A stretch of 64,000 bases of DNA from Heloderma charlesbogerti (taxonomy: Eukaryota; Chordata; Lepidosauria; Squamata; Helodermatidae), in NCBI GenBank assembly GCA_026122225.1, contig JANEZZ010002664.1, positions 62,001 through 126,000 on the forward strand. The letters run 5' to 3'. A program made the position numbers and the translations under genes. Below, piece by piece: positions 1-10,559 of the stretch. The notes beneath the pieces were generated by a model. The model made no database searches. It saw only the letters and a program-made list of their open reading frames with translations, and was not told where the DNA came from. How positions within the stretch are numbered: position 1 is the first letter of the stretch; the number at the start of each line of letters is the position of its first letter.

Positions 1-46
1 TGTCCTGAATCTCCCATCAATCAGCTTCATGGAATGAGCTCAGGTT
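1..46 (-). mobile_element. CR1/L3-type LINE fragment, cut by window edge
   Basis: The reverse complement reads like the stretch 'gaagctgat..gggagattcaggaca' that recurs in the plus-strand CR1/L3 copies near 3.18 and 37.48 kb. It is a short 3'-region piece interrupted by the CR1 tail that follows. No coding capacity. Confidence 0.6.
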
Positions 47-648
47 CATAGAATCATAGAACAGTAGGGTTGGAAGGGCCTACAAGGCCATCGAGTCCAA
101 TCCCCTGCCCAATGCAGGAGTCCAAGTCAAAGCATCCCTGACAGATGGCTGTCCAGCCTCGTCTTGAACGCCTCCAGTGGGGGAGAGCCCACCACCTCCC
201 CAGGGAATTGGCTCCATTGTCACATTGCTCTAACAGTCAGGATGTTTGTCCTAATGTTCAGCCAGAATCTGGCCTCCTGTCACTTCAGCCCATTATTCCG
301 TGTCCTGCACTCTGGGATGATCGAGAAGAGATCCTGGCCTTCCTCTCTGTGACAACCTTTCAAGGACTTGAACAGCGCTATCCTATCTCCCCTACATGTT
401 CTCTTCTCCCGTCTTCTCTTCTCCAGGCTAAACATGCCCAGTTCTTTCAGTCTCTCCTCACAGGGCTTTGTTTCCAGTCCCCTGATCATCTTTGTTGCCC
501 TCCTCTGAACCCTCTCCAGCTTGTCTGCATCCTTCTTAAAATGTGGTGCCCAGAACTGGACACAGTACTCCAGATGAGGCCTCACCAAGGCTGAGTAGAG
601 GGGAACTAGTACTTCCCGGGATTTGGAAGCTATGCTTCTATTAATGGT
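47..648 (-). mobile_element. CR1 LINE, 5'-truncated 3' end
   Basis: On the minus strand the copy ends in the CR1 signature ATTCTATGATTCTATG (here slightly mutated). It encodes the last part of the CR1 reverse transcriptase protein: an open frame over 280-726 contains [34 protein letters not shown] and [12 protein letters not shown], typical CR1 C-terminal motifs. No endonuclease or catalytic RT motif is present, so this is a dead 5'-truncated copy. It abuts a SINE at its 5' side. Confidence 0.9.
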
Positions 649-651
649 TGA

Positions 652-900
652 GAACCAGTGTGGTGTAGTGGCGAGAGTGTTGGACTGGGAGTCGGGAGAT
701 CCGGGTTCTAGTCCCCACTCAGCCATGGAAGCGCACTGGGTGACTTTGGGCCAGTCACAGACTCTCAGCCCAGCCTACCTCACAGGATTGTTGTTGTGAG
801 GCTAAAATGGAGTGGAGGAGGATTATGTATGCCACCTAGGGTTCCTTAAGGAGGACAAAAGGTGGGATATAGATGTAATAAAATAAATAAATAAATAAAT
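652..900 (+). mobile_element. tRNA-headed squamate SINE (family S1)
   Basis: The head GTGTGGTGTAGTGGCGAGAG is an A-box-like segment and GGGTTCTAGTCCCC is a B box (pol III internal promoter). The body (GGGTGACTTTGGGCCAGTCA, CTACCTCACAGG, GGATAAAATGG-like) is shared with seven other copies here. The tail is (AAAT)n after TATAAATGTAATAAA, resembling L2 3' ends, which suggests L2 mobilisation (inference). It lies between CR1 and CR1/L3 debris. Confidence 0.88.
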
Positions 901-1135
901 ATGATTTTGAGAGAGGGCGAAAACATCTCCCCATCCACTTTCTCCATGCCATACATGATTTTATACACCTCTATCACATCCCTGCTTACTCACCTTTTCC
1001 TCTATGCTAAAGAGCCCCAAATGCTGTACCCTTTCCTCACGGGGGAGCTGCTCCATCCCTTTAATCATTTAGCAAGTCCTTTTCTGCACCTTTTTCAGCT
1101 CTACAAAATCCTTTTTGAGAGCATGCAACCAGGGC
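901..1135 (-). mobile_element. CR1/L3-type LINE fragment
   Basis: The reverse complement matches the CR1/L3 segment that encodes the end of ORF2 and the start of the 3' region (GATAGAGGTGTATAAAATCATG). The same segment is seen at 3080 and 22015 on the plus strand. Truncated at both ends. Confidence 0.65.
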
Positions 1136-2233
1136 TACACTCACGGAATGTGCCCCCATTTGAAAGTGCCCCTCACCCCTCTCAGCAGGGTCACCTGACC
1201 CTTTGTATAGCATTTTCAGAGGGCTGGAGGGGCTGCCATGGGTAGGAGGGGGCGGGGTGGTGACCACTTCCACCAGCCCGGTTGCCCCTATAACACTTTT
1301 CTTCAGGGTCTCCAAAGGGGCTCACAGCAAAGGCTTTGCTCAGGGACGGTTAACATATATTTTAATATCTTAATTAAAACAATGATAATGCAAATGTAAT
1401 AATTTTACATGCATAACCCACCAAAAAAATACAACAGAGCACAGCCCCCCCAAAGTTCTGTTGTTGTTTTTCCCCCCAGCTTGAGTCCACAACAAAAATA
1501 TAAATAAAACTTCTCTTTGAAGCTTGATTTTCTGCTGGCCAAAGAAGGAAAAGTTTCTACGTAGTTCACTTCAGCTCTGCAGTGATCTTCTCAAGGTGGA
1601 TCAGGGTCCAGCAACACAGGAACTTTGTTAAACGGCCCTTTATACAATATAGAGGAACATAAATAAACAAGGAACTCATAGTGTTTGTAAAAAAAAATCA
1701 TAACTTGTTAAACTTTTTTTCAAAAGGAAACCTCCCTACTAACCAGTCTTAAGGTTCAGGGTCTTACAGGGAGGAGAAAACAAGCTTCTTCTACATTGAG
1801 TTCTGGTAACTCCTAAAATGTTGGCCGCTCTCTAACTCACTCCTTTACTGAGCATGTGCAGAATATTCTCTCAGAATTCTTAAAGAAAATTATACCAGTG
1901 GGTTACACTCGCACCTAACTCTGGATCCAACTCACGGTCGTCCAGGCATGGTTGCAGCATAGATTTGCATAAGGGCCTTACGCCGTTAGCAGTTTTATTT
2001 TCAGTTCTTTTCCTAAAGGTCTCCAACATCTGAGGAAGTGCCTTTCCTCTTCTCAGCCTGCTCGGTCACTGAGGTCATTAGCTGAGACCCTCCTTGTGGT
2101 TCCTCGTGGATCTGTGGTCCATCTGGAGTCCACTCTGGGATCAGCCTTCAGTGCACCGGCTCCCTCTCTCTGCCCCTGGATGTCATACAGGCGCTGACAT
2201 CATTCTGTTTTTTGTGCCTGCTAAACCCCTTTT
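1136..2233. other. no recognisable feature (about 1.1 kb)
   Basis: AT-rich around 1340-1700 with several A or T runs, then mixed sequence. I see no open frame with a recognisable family, no splice-like exon and no repeat shared with the rest of the window. Old unclassified transposon sequence cannot be excluded. Confidence 0.4.
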
Positions 2234-2241
2234 TTCGTAAG

Positions 2242-2733
2242 TAGGGATGGCGGAGAATTCCGCCATGGACTCCAGTGATGCCGGATTCTTAGAATCCGCC
2301 CCCCCCAGAGTCTGTGGCGGAACGGACCACCCCACCCCACCCCGCCACCCTGCGAAGTCCGATCCGGCCGGATCCTATCTGGCAGGCTGGCATTGCCGGC
2401 TCCGGATCCGGCCGGGTCCGTCCGCTGCCCTGTGCAGATGCAAAATGGCATCCAGCATAGTGGACGCCATTTGTGTCCTTCCCTTTTTGCCATGATAGGC
2501 TATGTAAATCTTTACATAGCCTATCACAGCCAAAGGGATGCACGCAAATGGCGTCCGCTATGCTGGGCGCCATTTGCGTCTGTAGACCGGCAGTGGCCAG
2601 GGCCGACCAGCAGCTCCACGGACTCACCACGGAGCGGAGCCAGCCAGGGAGGATTCCGGGGGGGAGGACTGGATCGCCTCCACCCCCCGTGGACCACCCA
2701 GCGGACCCAGGTAGGTTGGGTCCATACACTCCT
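2242..2733 (-). mobile_element. hAT-type palindromic element, family A copy 1
   Basis: The ends TAGGGATG and ..CTCCTA are flanked by imperfect 8-bp duplications TTCGTAAG / GACGTAAG (6 of 8), typical of hAT insertions. A terminal hairpin (CCATGGACTCC..GAGTCTGTGG) sits at the left end, so it is inverted relative to copies 3, 5 and 6. It has one internal palindromic module: GATAGGCTATGTAAAT mirrored at 2493-2524, flanked by inverted AAATGGC/GCCATTT segments. No transposase. Confidence 0.82.
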
Positions 2734-2802
2734 AGACGTAAGTAAGCTTCCCCTGATTGAGCAACCATGGGTTTATTGCCACCATTTGATTATGAAGGGT
2801 TT

Positions 2803-3557
2803 AATTCAGTGTTTGGATTCCATGTGAGGCATAATTAGGAAAGGAACTGAAAATAAAATAGCCAAGATTATACTCCCCTTATACAAATCTATGGTGCGAC
2901 CACACTTGGAACACTGTGGGCAGTTCTGGTCGCCGCACCGAAAAAAGGGTTATTGTAGAGTTGGAAAAAATGCAGAAAAGGGCACCTAAAACGATCAAGG
3001 GGCTGGAGCATCACCCCTATGTGGGAAAGTTACAATGCCTGGGATTGTGTAGCTTGGACAAAAGCGATAAGGGGAGACATGACAGAGGTGTACAGAATCA
3101 TGCATGGTGTGGAGAATGCGGATAGGGAGACATTTTTCTCCTTCTCTCAAAATACTAGCACCCAATGGGCTCATCTCATGAAGCTGATTCATGGGAGATT
3201 CAGGACAGATCCAAGGAAGGACGTCTTCACACAGCGCAGAGTTAAACTGTGGAATTCACTTCCACAGGATGTAGTGATGGCCACCAATTTGGATGGCTTT
3301 CAAAGGGGGTGAGACAAATTCCTGGAGGAGAAGGCCGTCAATGGCTACTAGTCCTGATGGCTCTATGCAGCCTCAAGTATCAGGGGCAGCGTGCCTCTGT
3401 ACACCAGTTGCTGGGGAACATGGGTGGGAGGATGTTGTTGCACTTGTGTCCTGCTTGTGGGTTTCCTGCGGGCAGCTGGTTGGCCGCTGTGTGAGCAGAA
3501 TGCTGGACTAGATGGACTCTGGTCTGAACCAGCAGGGCTCTTCTTATGTTCGTCTGT
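2803..3557 (+). mobile_element. CR1/L3-type LINE, 3' portion
   Basis: Starts in the RT thumb region (ATGGTGCGACCACACTTGGA, 'VRPHLEHCGQFW'-like) and continues through VELEKMQKRAPKTIKGLEHHPYVGKLQCLGLCSLDKSDKGRHD in broken frames. It ends in the 3' region with GGGCTCTTCTTATGTTC, the tail seen in all CR1/L3 copies here. It is 5'-truncated with many frameshifts. Confidence 0.85.
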
Positions 3558-3625
3558 TTCTTTTCTCTTATTGTTTACCACTCATGAGCAATAATAGACT
3601 CTGCTTAGATAGAGAGTGATATAAT

Positions 3626-6600
3626 GTTGTTGTTGTTGTTCAGTCGTTCAGTCATGTCCGACTCTTCGTGACCCCATGGACCATAGCACGCAAGGCCTTC
3701 CTCTCTCCCGGAGCGTGCTCAAGTTCATATTCATTGCATCCGTGATGCTATCTAGCCATCTCATCCTCTGCCGTCCCCTTCTCCTTTTGCCTTCAGTCTT
3801 TCCCAGCATCAGGATCTTTTCCAGAGAGTTTTCTCTTCGCATTAGGTGGCCAAAATATTGGAGCTTCAGCTTCAGCATCTGTCCTTCCAATGAGCACTCA
3901 GGGTTGATTTCCTTTAGGATGGACTGATTTGACCTCCTTGCAGTCCAGGGGACTCGTAAGAGTCTTCTCCAGCACCACAGTTCGAAAGCATCAATTCTTC
4001 GGCACTCAGCCTTCCTTATAGTCCAGACCTCACAGCCATACATTACTACTGGGAAAACCATAGCTTTGATTAGACGGACCTTTGTCGGCAAGGTGATGTC
4101 TCTGCTTCTTACTATGCTGTCTAGGTTGGCCATAGCTTTCCTCCCAAGGAGCAAGCGTCTTTTAATTTCATGGCTACAGTCACTGTCTGCGGTGATCTTG
4201 GAGCCCAAGAAAGTAAAATCTGTCACTGCTTCCATTTCTTCCCCTTCTATATGACAGGAAGTGATGGGGCCAGATGCCATGATCTTAGTTTTTTAATGTT
4301 GAGTTTCAAACCAGCTTTTGCACTCTCCTCTTTCACCCTCAACAAGAGGCTCTTTAGATCCTCTTTGCTTTCTGCCATTAGGGTGGTATCGTCTGCATAT
4401 CGGAGGTTATTGATAATTCTCCCAGCAATCTTAATTCCGACTTGTGATTCATCCAACCCGGCATTTCTCATGATGTACTCTGCATATAAGTTAAATAAGC
4501 AGGGTGACAATATGCAGCCTTGTCGTACCCCTTTCCCAATTTTGAACCACTCGGTTGTTCCATGTCTGGTTCTTACTGTTGCTTCTTGACCCTCGTACAG
4601 GTTTCTCAGGAGACAGGTAAGGTGGTCTGATACTCCCATCACTTTAAGAATTTGCCAGTTTGTTGTGATCCACACAATCAAAGGCTTTAGCGTAGTCAAT
4701 GAAGCAGAAATAGACGTTTTTCTGGAATTCTCTTGCTTTCTCCATGATGCAGCGAATGTTGGCGATTTGATCTCTAGTTCCTCTGCCTCTTCTAAACCCA
4801 GCTTGTACTTCTGGTAGTTCTCGGTTCGCATACTGCTGAAGCCTAGCTTGTAGGATTTTGAGCATCACCTTGCTGGCATGTGAAATGAGCGCAATTGTGC
4901 GGTAGTTTGAACACTCTTTGGCGTTGCCCTTCTTTGGAACTGGAATGTAAACTGACCTTTTCCAGTCTTGCGGCCATTGTTGAGTGTTCCAAATTTGTTG
5001 GCATATTGAATGCAGCACTTTAACAGCATCATCTTTTAGGATTTTAAATAGCTCAGCTGGAAGACTGTCATCTCCGCTAGCTTTGTTGTTAGTAATGCTT
5101 CCTAAGGCCCACTTGACTTCACTCTCGAGGATGTCCGGCTCAAGTTCAGTGTCCGCACTATCATGGCTATCAGGGACATGAAGATCTTTCCTGTATAGTT
5201 CTTCTGTGTATTCTTTCCACCTCTTCTTAATCTCATCTGCATCTGTTAGGTCCCTGCCTTCTTTGTCCTTTATCATGCCCGTCTTTGCACAAAATGTTCC
5301 CTTGAGTTCTCCGATTTTCTTGAAGAGATCTCTAGTCTTTCCCATTCTGTTGTTTTCCTCGATTTCTTTGCATTGTTCATTTAAGAAGGCCTTCTTGTCT
5401 CTCCTTGCTATTCTCTGGAACTCTGCATTCAGTTGGATATATCTTCCCCTTTCTCCCTTGCTTTTCGCTTTCCTTCTTTCCTCAGCTACTTGTAAAGCCT
5501 CCTCAGACAGCCACTTTGCTTTCTTGCATTTCTTTTTCTTTGGGATGGATTTCGTTGCTGCCTCCTGAACAATGTTACGGACCTCCGTCCATAGTTCCTC
5601 AGGCACTCTGTCTATCAGGTCTAATCCCTGAAATCTATTCCTCACCTCCACTGTATATTCATCAGGGATATGATTTAGGTCATACCTGAATGGTTTAGTG
5701 GTTTTCCCTACGTTCTTCAATTTAAACCGAAATTTTGCAACAAGAAGCTCATGATCTGAGCCACAGTCAGCTCCAGGTCTTGTTTTTACTGACTGTATAG
5801 AGCTTCTCCATCTTTGGCTGCAAATGACATAATCCATCTGATTTCGATATTGACCATCTGGTGATGTCCATGTGTAGAGTCGCCTCTTGTGCTGTTGGAA
5901 AAGAGTGTTTGCTATGATCAGTGTGTTTTCTTGGCAAAACTCTATTAGCTTTTGTCCTGCTTCATTTTGTACACTAAGGCCATGCCTGCCTGTTATCCCA
6001 GTGATTTCTTGACTTCCTACTTTAGCATTCCAATCCCCTATGATGAAGATGACATCTTTTTTGGGTGTTAGTTCTAGAAGGTGTTGTAGTTCTTCATAGA
6101 ACCGATCAACCTCAGCTTCTTCGGCATCAGTGGTTGGGGCATAGACTTGAATTACTGTGATGTTGAATGGTTTGCCTTGGATTCGTACTGAGATCATTCT
6201 ATCATTTTTAAGATTGCACCCTGGTACTGCTTTTCCCACCCTTTTGTTGACTATGAGTGCTACTCCATTTCTTCTAAGGGATTCTTGCCCACAGTAGTAG
6301 ATATGATGGTCACCTGAATTAAATTCGCCCATGCTTATCCATTTTAGTTCGCTGATTCCCAAGATGTCGATGTTCACTCTGGCCATCTCATGTTTGACCA
6401 CCTCCAGCTTACCTTGATTCATTGATTTTGCATTTCAGGTTCCTCAACAATATTGTTCTTTACAGCATCGGATTTTCTTTTCACCACCAGACACATCCAC
6501 AGCCGAGTGTCCTTTCGGCTTTGGCCCAGCCGCTTCACTCTTTCTGGCGCTACTTGGAAATACCCTCTGCTCTTCCCCAGTAGTATATTGGACACCTTCC

Positions 6601-6835
6601 GACCTGAGGGGCTCATCTTCCGGCATCATATCTTTTAGCCTTGTGATATGTCCCATGGGGTTTTCTTGGGAAGAATACTGGAGTGGGTTGCCATTTCCTT
6701 CTCCAGTGGACCACATTTTGTCAGAACTCTCCGCCATGACCTATCCATCTTGGGTGGCCCTGCACGGCATAGCTTATGGCTTCACTGAGTTACGCAAGCC
6801 CCTTCGCCACAACAAGGCAGTGATCCATGAAGGGG
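3626..6835 (-). mobile_element. BovB (RTE clade) LINE, full length with 12-bp target duplication
   Basis: The plus-strand left end is the (GTT)n complement of the BovB (AAC)n tail, next to the reverse of the conserved 3' end CACGAAGAGTCGGACATGAC. The right end is the BovB 5' UTR (GCGAAGGGGCTTGCGTAACT in reverse). Both sides carry GAGTGATATAAT (3614-3625 and 6836-6847), a perfect 12-bp duplication. The 3.2-kb length matches a full-length BovB. BovB is an autonomous retrotransposon encoding an APE-type endonuclease and reverse transcriptase. It is known for horizontal transfer between squamates, ruminants and other vertebrates. The uncorrupted ends and few ORF breaks indicate a fairly recent insertion. 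Confidence 0.97.
3648..6422 (-). pseudogene. BovB ORF2 (endonuclease-reverse transcriptase), two frameshifts
   Basis: Reads from the Met at 6422 down to the stop at about 3648. The endonuclease spans about residues 1-235: ISELKW (E25), GDWNAK (D130, N132) and SDHELL (D223, H224) are the expected catalytic residues. The reverse transcriptase follows, with FIDYAKAFD (D576), then RQGCILSP and YADDTTL in the next frame. The C-terminal region has ELWCWRRLLRV and FGHLMRRE. Only two lesions break it: loss of two bases near 4655, just after DHNKL, and a one-base loss in a homopolymer at 4289-4294. Everything between is open, so decay is slight. The protein as it stands would end inside the RT and lack the YADD motif, so the copy is inactive. 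The start was chosen at the MNQGKLEVVKHEMARVNIDI segment; a longer N-terminus is possible. Confidence 0.95.
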
Positions 6836-6847
6836 GAGTGATATAAT

Positions 6848-7310
6848 ACATTCTGTAAATTAAAAAATAAAGGAATAAACATGGGAAGTGCCTTATTCAC
6901 CAATGTCCTCTTGCGCTCACCCTGAGTCACCGCTTTGCCCACCTTTGTTCTGCTCCCAATTTCTGAGCAGAACCTTCATGAATGCACCTGGATCAGTCTT
7001 CCCCACCAGCCTGTCTGGGTGCTATTTATTAGTTAGAGAGCTCTTGACCCTGTGTGTGTGTGTCTGCACGCGCATGTGTGCTTACTGAACTGTGGGTCCA
7101 GGGATACCGTTAGCAATGGCTCTGCTAACTGGTGTATCATCCTTGCCTCCCCCGAGGACCATAACCTCTTCTCTTTCACTCTTAAAGAGTAAGAACTAAA
7201 ACATCTTTTTAAAAGGGAATAAGGAAAAGCGGTTGATGTTTGTTAGTGGAATGCGCTTGGGGTTTTAAGATGCCGGCAAGCGATAGCAAGGTAGGTTGGG
7301 TTATTTCCAG
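6848..7310. other. no recognisable feature
   Basis: Mixed single-copy-looking sequence with a short (GT)n at 7053-7064. No recognisable coding or repeat signal. Confidence 0.4.
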
Positions 7311-7545
7311 CATGTTGTGTGGTTAGCGTGTTGGACTGGGACTCAGGAGATCCGGGTTCTAGTCCCCACTCAGCCATGAAGCTCAGTGGGTAACTTTGGG
7401 CCAGTCACTGACGCTCAGCCTAACCTACCTCACAGGGTAGTTGTGAGGATAAAATGGAGAGAAGGAGGAACATGTAAGCTGCCTTGAGTTCCCTGGGTGA
7501 AAAAAAGGTGGAATATAAATGTAATAATATATAAAATAAATAAAT
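7311..7545 (+). mobile_element. SINE S1 copy, head slightly truncated
   Basis: Lacks the GCCAGTGTGGTGTAG start but has TTGGACTGGGACTCAGGAGA, B box GGGTTCTAGTCCCC, GGGCCAGTCACTGACGCTCA and a poly(A)/AAAT tail. A short internal deletion removes one GTT of the TTGTTGTTGTGAGG segment. Confidence 0.85.
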
Positions 7546-8100
7546 TGCTGTGAAGCAGAGAATCTGGTCAATTGGGTGATCATAGAATGCCAATTAGCCA
7601 TGATTTGACCGCAGTTGAATCAAATACTGTCAAAATTCTGTGTACTGATGATTGTCTCTATTTATACTCTAATGTTACGGCATATCACCTTCCTGGCTGC
7701 ATCGTCCTAGAATTGGGTGAGACCTTGGAGGAGGACCCTCTCGCCAGCTCTAGTGTTTGTGGTGGGAGACCTGGTGGATGCCAATAGCCCTCCCGAGAAC
7801 ACCACCCAGGGGCATGCCTGGCTCCAGACTTTTGCAAGGTTGGAAGTACTGAAGCATCATGTCTGTTCCCATCCCACTGCTGCAGGCCCACCAGGATCAC
7901 CCCCAGAACCCAGGAATAGAGGTGGCAGTGCGTCCAGATGGAGGCCCAGAGATGGAAGCATATTGCCTCTCTGGCAGCATGTCAGCTAACCCTGATCTCT
8001 ACTCATGAAGAGGAAGCATGCTCTGGATCATGGACCTGAATGATAAGCCAAGACGGGGTGGGGCAACAACATCACCTAAAATGCTCAGTTGGAGGCTAGC
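7546..8100. other. no recognisable feature
   Basis: Single-copy-looking sequence. Short open frames (60-90 codons) occur on both strands but show no family resemblance. Confidence 0.4.
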
Positions 8101-8250
8101 CATTGCTGAAGCAACATTTCCCTTGTAGTGCTGCTTGCTGGACAGCGCCCCATTGCTGAAGCAACATTTCCCTTGTAGTGCTGCTTGCTGGACAGTGCCC
8201 CATTGCTGAAGCAACACTTCCCTAGTGGTGCTGCCTGCTGGACAGCTCCC
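8101..8250 (+). repeat. 50-bp tandem repeat, three exact-length copies
   Basis: Units begin at 8101, 8151 and 8201 with CATTGCTGAAGCAACA. Units 1 and 2 differ by one base; unit 3 has a handful of substitutions. This is a small minisatellite in otherwise unique sequence. Confidence 0.92.
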
Positions 8251-8453
8251 CTGCTAGCTGACTGCCCTCATCCTTGACCCATGGAACAGCTCCTGACAAG
8301 GCAAGATTTGGAAACATACGGCAGGAGCAGGAGGTCTGCCTTTCTGCCTAATGCTATGTCTGTCAAAGTTTGGATAGCTGAGGTCACATTCTGAATGAAT
8401 TAAAAGTTGGCACATACTTCGCTTACATCCAGAGCAGTTTAAATTTAGAGGGT

Positions 8454-9339
8454 CAGGGATGTGCAAACTCCCCCGTGCCCTGTTCGGCTGCTGCTCGCCA
8501 GGCTCCTGCTGCTTGCCTGCTCCTGGGGGTGTGTGGGGTGAGCTGCTAGATGGTCTGTGGGTGCCCGGTGAGAGCTTACCATTCCCCAGCCCCAGTCATT
8601 TTGCATTTCCACAAAATGACAAGGGCCGGCCAATTGAGTGCCGGCTGTTTGGCACAAGTGTTTCTTTCTCCCTTCAGGGAGAAGGTGTCAGGGTGGACAC
8701 TGAGCCCATAGAACCTCAGAGCAGTTCTGATTCTGAGGAGGAACAGCCGTCTGTGGGAGAGGAGCGCGCTCATCCCTCCCAGGCCCTGCAGCTGGCAGAG
8801 ATTCCTCCTGCCGGCATTCCAGAGATAGATAGCGGTCCTGGGAGTGAAAGAGCGCAGGAGGAGGGCTGGCAAAGCTGGATGCTCGACACAGACGCAAAGA
8901 GCGATGAGCTATGGAGGGTGCGGAAAGGAGGCGTAGCGCCCATTTGGCACTCAAGCAATGGTCGCGTCCAGAGGACCCAAGGGAAAAGGGGAGGGACTCT
9001 CCCTAGCCCATAAGTTCAGGGTCTGCAAGTGATTCTCATTCAAATGGGGACCAACTGTTTCCAACCCGGGGCATAGGTTACTCTGCTGTTCATAGCTTAG
9101 TCGCTGGTGATAGAGTTATTAAGTTGTAAAAGGAATAAAGCCTTGAAAAGAGTCCTTTGTCTGTGTCTGGAGTTGACTACTGGAGTAGACTGAAAGAGGC
9201 CGGCTAGGGCCTCCTGACAGAAGGAAGCACTTGCACCAAATGACCGGCACTCAACTGGCCATGGCAGTGGGGATGGGAGGGGGAGAAGGGAGTGCCACTC
9301 CCTTGTCCTCTTCCCGTCCCTGCTACCAGGGCATCCCTG
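8454..9339. mobile_element. fold-back DNA element interrupted by a solo LTR
   Basis: Starts CAGGGATGTGCAAA, a hAT-like terminus. Inverted arms GGCCAATTGAGTGCCGG (8629-8645) and CCGGCACTCAACTGGCC (9244-9260) plus CACAAGTG/CACTTG show a hairpin whose loop received the LTR. The right border is a guess (GCATCCCTG); I found no matching 8-bp duplication, so the outer limits are uncertain. Confidence 0.45.
8686..9219 (+). mobile_element. solo LTR, 534 bp, with 5-bp target duplication
   Basis: Begins TGTCAGG and ends CCTGACA, so it has TG..CA ends within a 7-bp inverted repeat. It is flanked on both sides by GAAGG (8681-8685, 9220-9224). AATAAA at 9134-9139 would be the polyadenylation signal near the R/U5 border. 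A copy of the same family lies on the minus strand at 21.2 kb. No internal retroelement genes accompany it, so it is a recombination product. The superfamily (Ty3/gypsy-like or retroviral) cannot be told from the LTR alone. Confidence 0.9.
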
Positions 9340-9391
9340 CTACCAGTGAGAACTCTAAAGGAATCTCTCTGACGGAAACACTTATGTAAAA

Positions 9392-9627
9392 TAGGGATGT
9401 CACGAGCGTCCTTGTGGGGGGTGGAGTCCGATGGACTCCCCCCTGCTCAGCCCCCTGGACATGGCTCATGGAGCCCCCACTCCTGCCCACCGAGCTGCGT
9501 GAGCTGCCGGGACTTACCAGTCCTGCCTGCGAGTGCCTACAGCCAAGTTGCAAATGGCGACTTGCTATTTTCCACAAATTAGATTTTGCACACAGTGGCT
9601 GGCACTTTCTGGATGGCCATTGTGCCC

Positions 9628-9682
<55 letters not shown>

Positions 9683-10163
9683 CTGCTGTGGACTGACAGC
9701 TCAGCCAGGGTGTGCGGTACAATCCTTTCTGCACCCCCCCATCCCAGCTACTATGAAGGCAGTGGCTTGACGGGAGGAGGGAGACAAGAAGGAAGCCCCT
9801 CTCGTCGTTCTCCTCCCTTCAAGCCACGGCCCCCACGTAGCTGGCCCGGGATGAGAGGGGGGGAAAGGAACGATCCTTGCTCTGCCCGTCATCCCAGCTA
9901 CTGTGAAGGCAGCACCTGGAGGGGAGGAGGGAGATGAGAGGGAAGCGGCCTCTAATGTTGTGGAAAGGGCCCTCTGTGCAAATCTATGAAAATATAGAAC
10001 CCCATCTTGTGTAAAAGACAGCTGCTTGCATACAGGAGCAGTCCTGGACAGCTCGCCAAGCCCTCCAGGGCTCACACAGCCTGGATCACGTGGGCAGGCA
10101 GTAGCAGCAGCAGCAGCTTCAGCGCCCACCGAGTACGGACTCCAAGGGGTCCGTCCATCCCTG
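9392..10163. mobile_element. probable hAT-like non-autonomous element
   Basis: Left end TAGGGATGTCACGAG and right end GTCCGTCCATCCCTG face each other with weak 8-bp flanks ATGTAAAA / ACATAAGA (5 of 8). Inside are a (GATA)n run and two direct copies of CATCCCAGCTACTRTGAAGG (about 9740-9800 and 9890-9952). The class is plausible but the borders are not secure. Confidence 0.45.
9630..9682 (+). repeat. (GATA)n microsatellite
   Basis: About thirteen perfect ATAG/GATA units. GATA repeats are common in squamates. Confidence 0.97.
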
Positions 10164-10232
10164 ACATAAGATCCTGCGGGGGATCTTGAGGAGCAGGGCT
10201 GGGAGAAAGCAGCTGGCAGTCAGAGTAGACAC

Positions 10233-10391
10233 CAGTGGAGGCTGGTGGCTCTGGTGTCAGTGGGGTTTGAATCCGCTTCGGGTTTCAGTCAGAACCAACA
10301 CCTTGGAGAGCTTTAGAGCTCTGGCTGGTTCTTGCTGAAACCCGGAGCAGACTCACTGCCCCATGGACAATGGAGTCACCAGCCTCCTCTG
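10233..10391. mobile_element. palindromic hAT mini-element, family B copy 1
   Basis: The left arm CAGTGGAGGCTGGTGGCTCT..CGGGTTTCAGTCAGAACCA is mirrored by the right arm ..GGTTCTTGCTGAAACCCGG..ACCAGCCTCC. The whole element is one imperfect hairpin. The family is recognised in five copies here; this copy has no clear target duplication. Confidence 0.8.
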
Positions 10392-10559
10392 TAATGCTGC
10401 TGTAAGTAGATCCCCAGTCTCTGACTTGGAGTAAGTCTGGCCGCGTCTGGGGTGCTTCTTGGCCCATTGTTGCCAATGGAGGCCCACATGGCCTCGGCGG
10501 CTAGGAGCGCCTTTTCCCACCTTGGGCTGGGACGATAGCTGCAGCCATCCCTGGACAGG

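Noticed and set aside
6419..6737. Minus-strand open frames of 65-97 codons upstream of BovB ORF2
   Set aside because: They lie in the BovB 5' UTR; a short ORF1 has been proposed for some RTE elements, but these two frames overlap and neither has a recognisable domain.
8459..9013. 184-codon open frame with an acidic stretch
   Set aside because: It spans a hairpin element and the solo LTR border, so it cannot be a real gene product.
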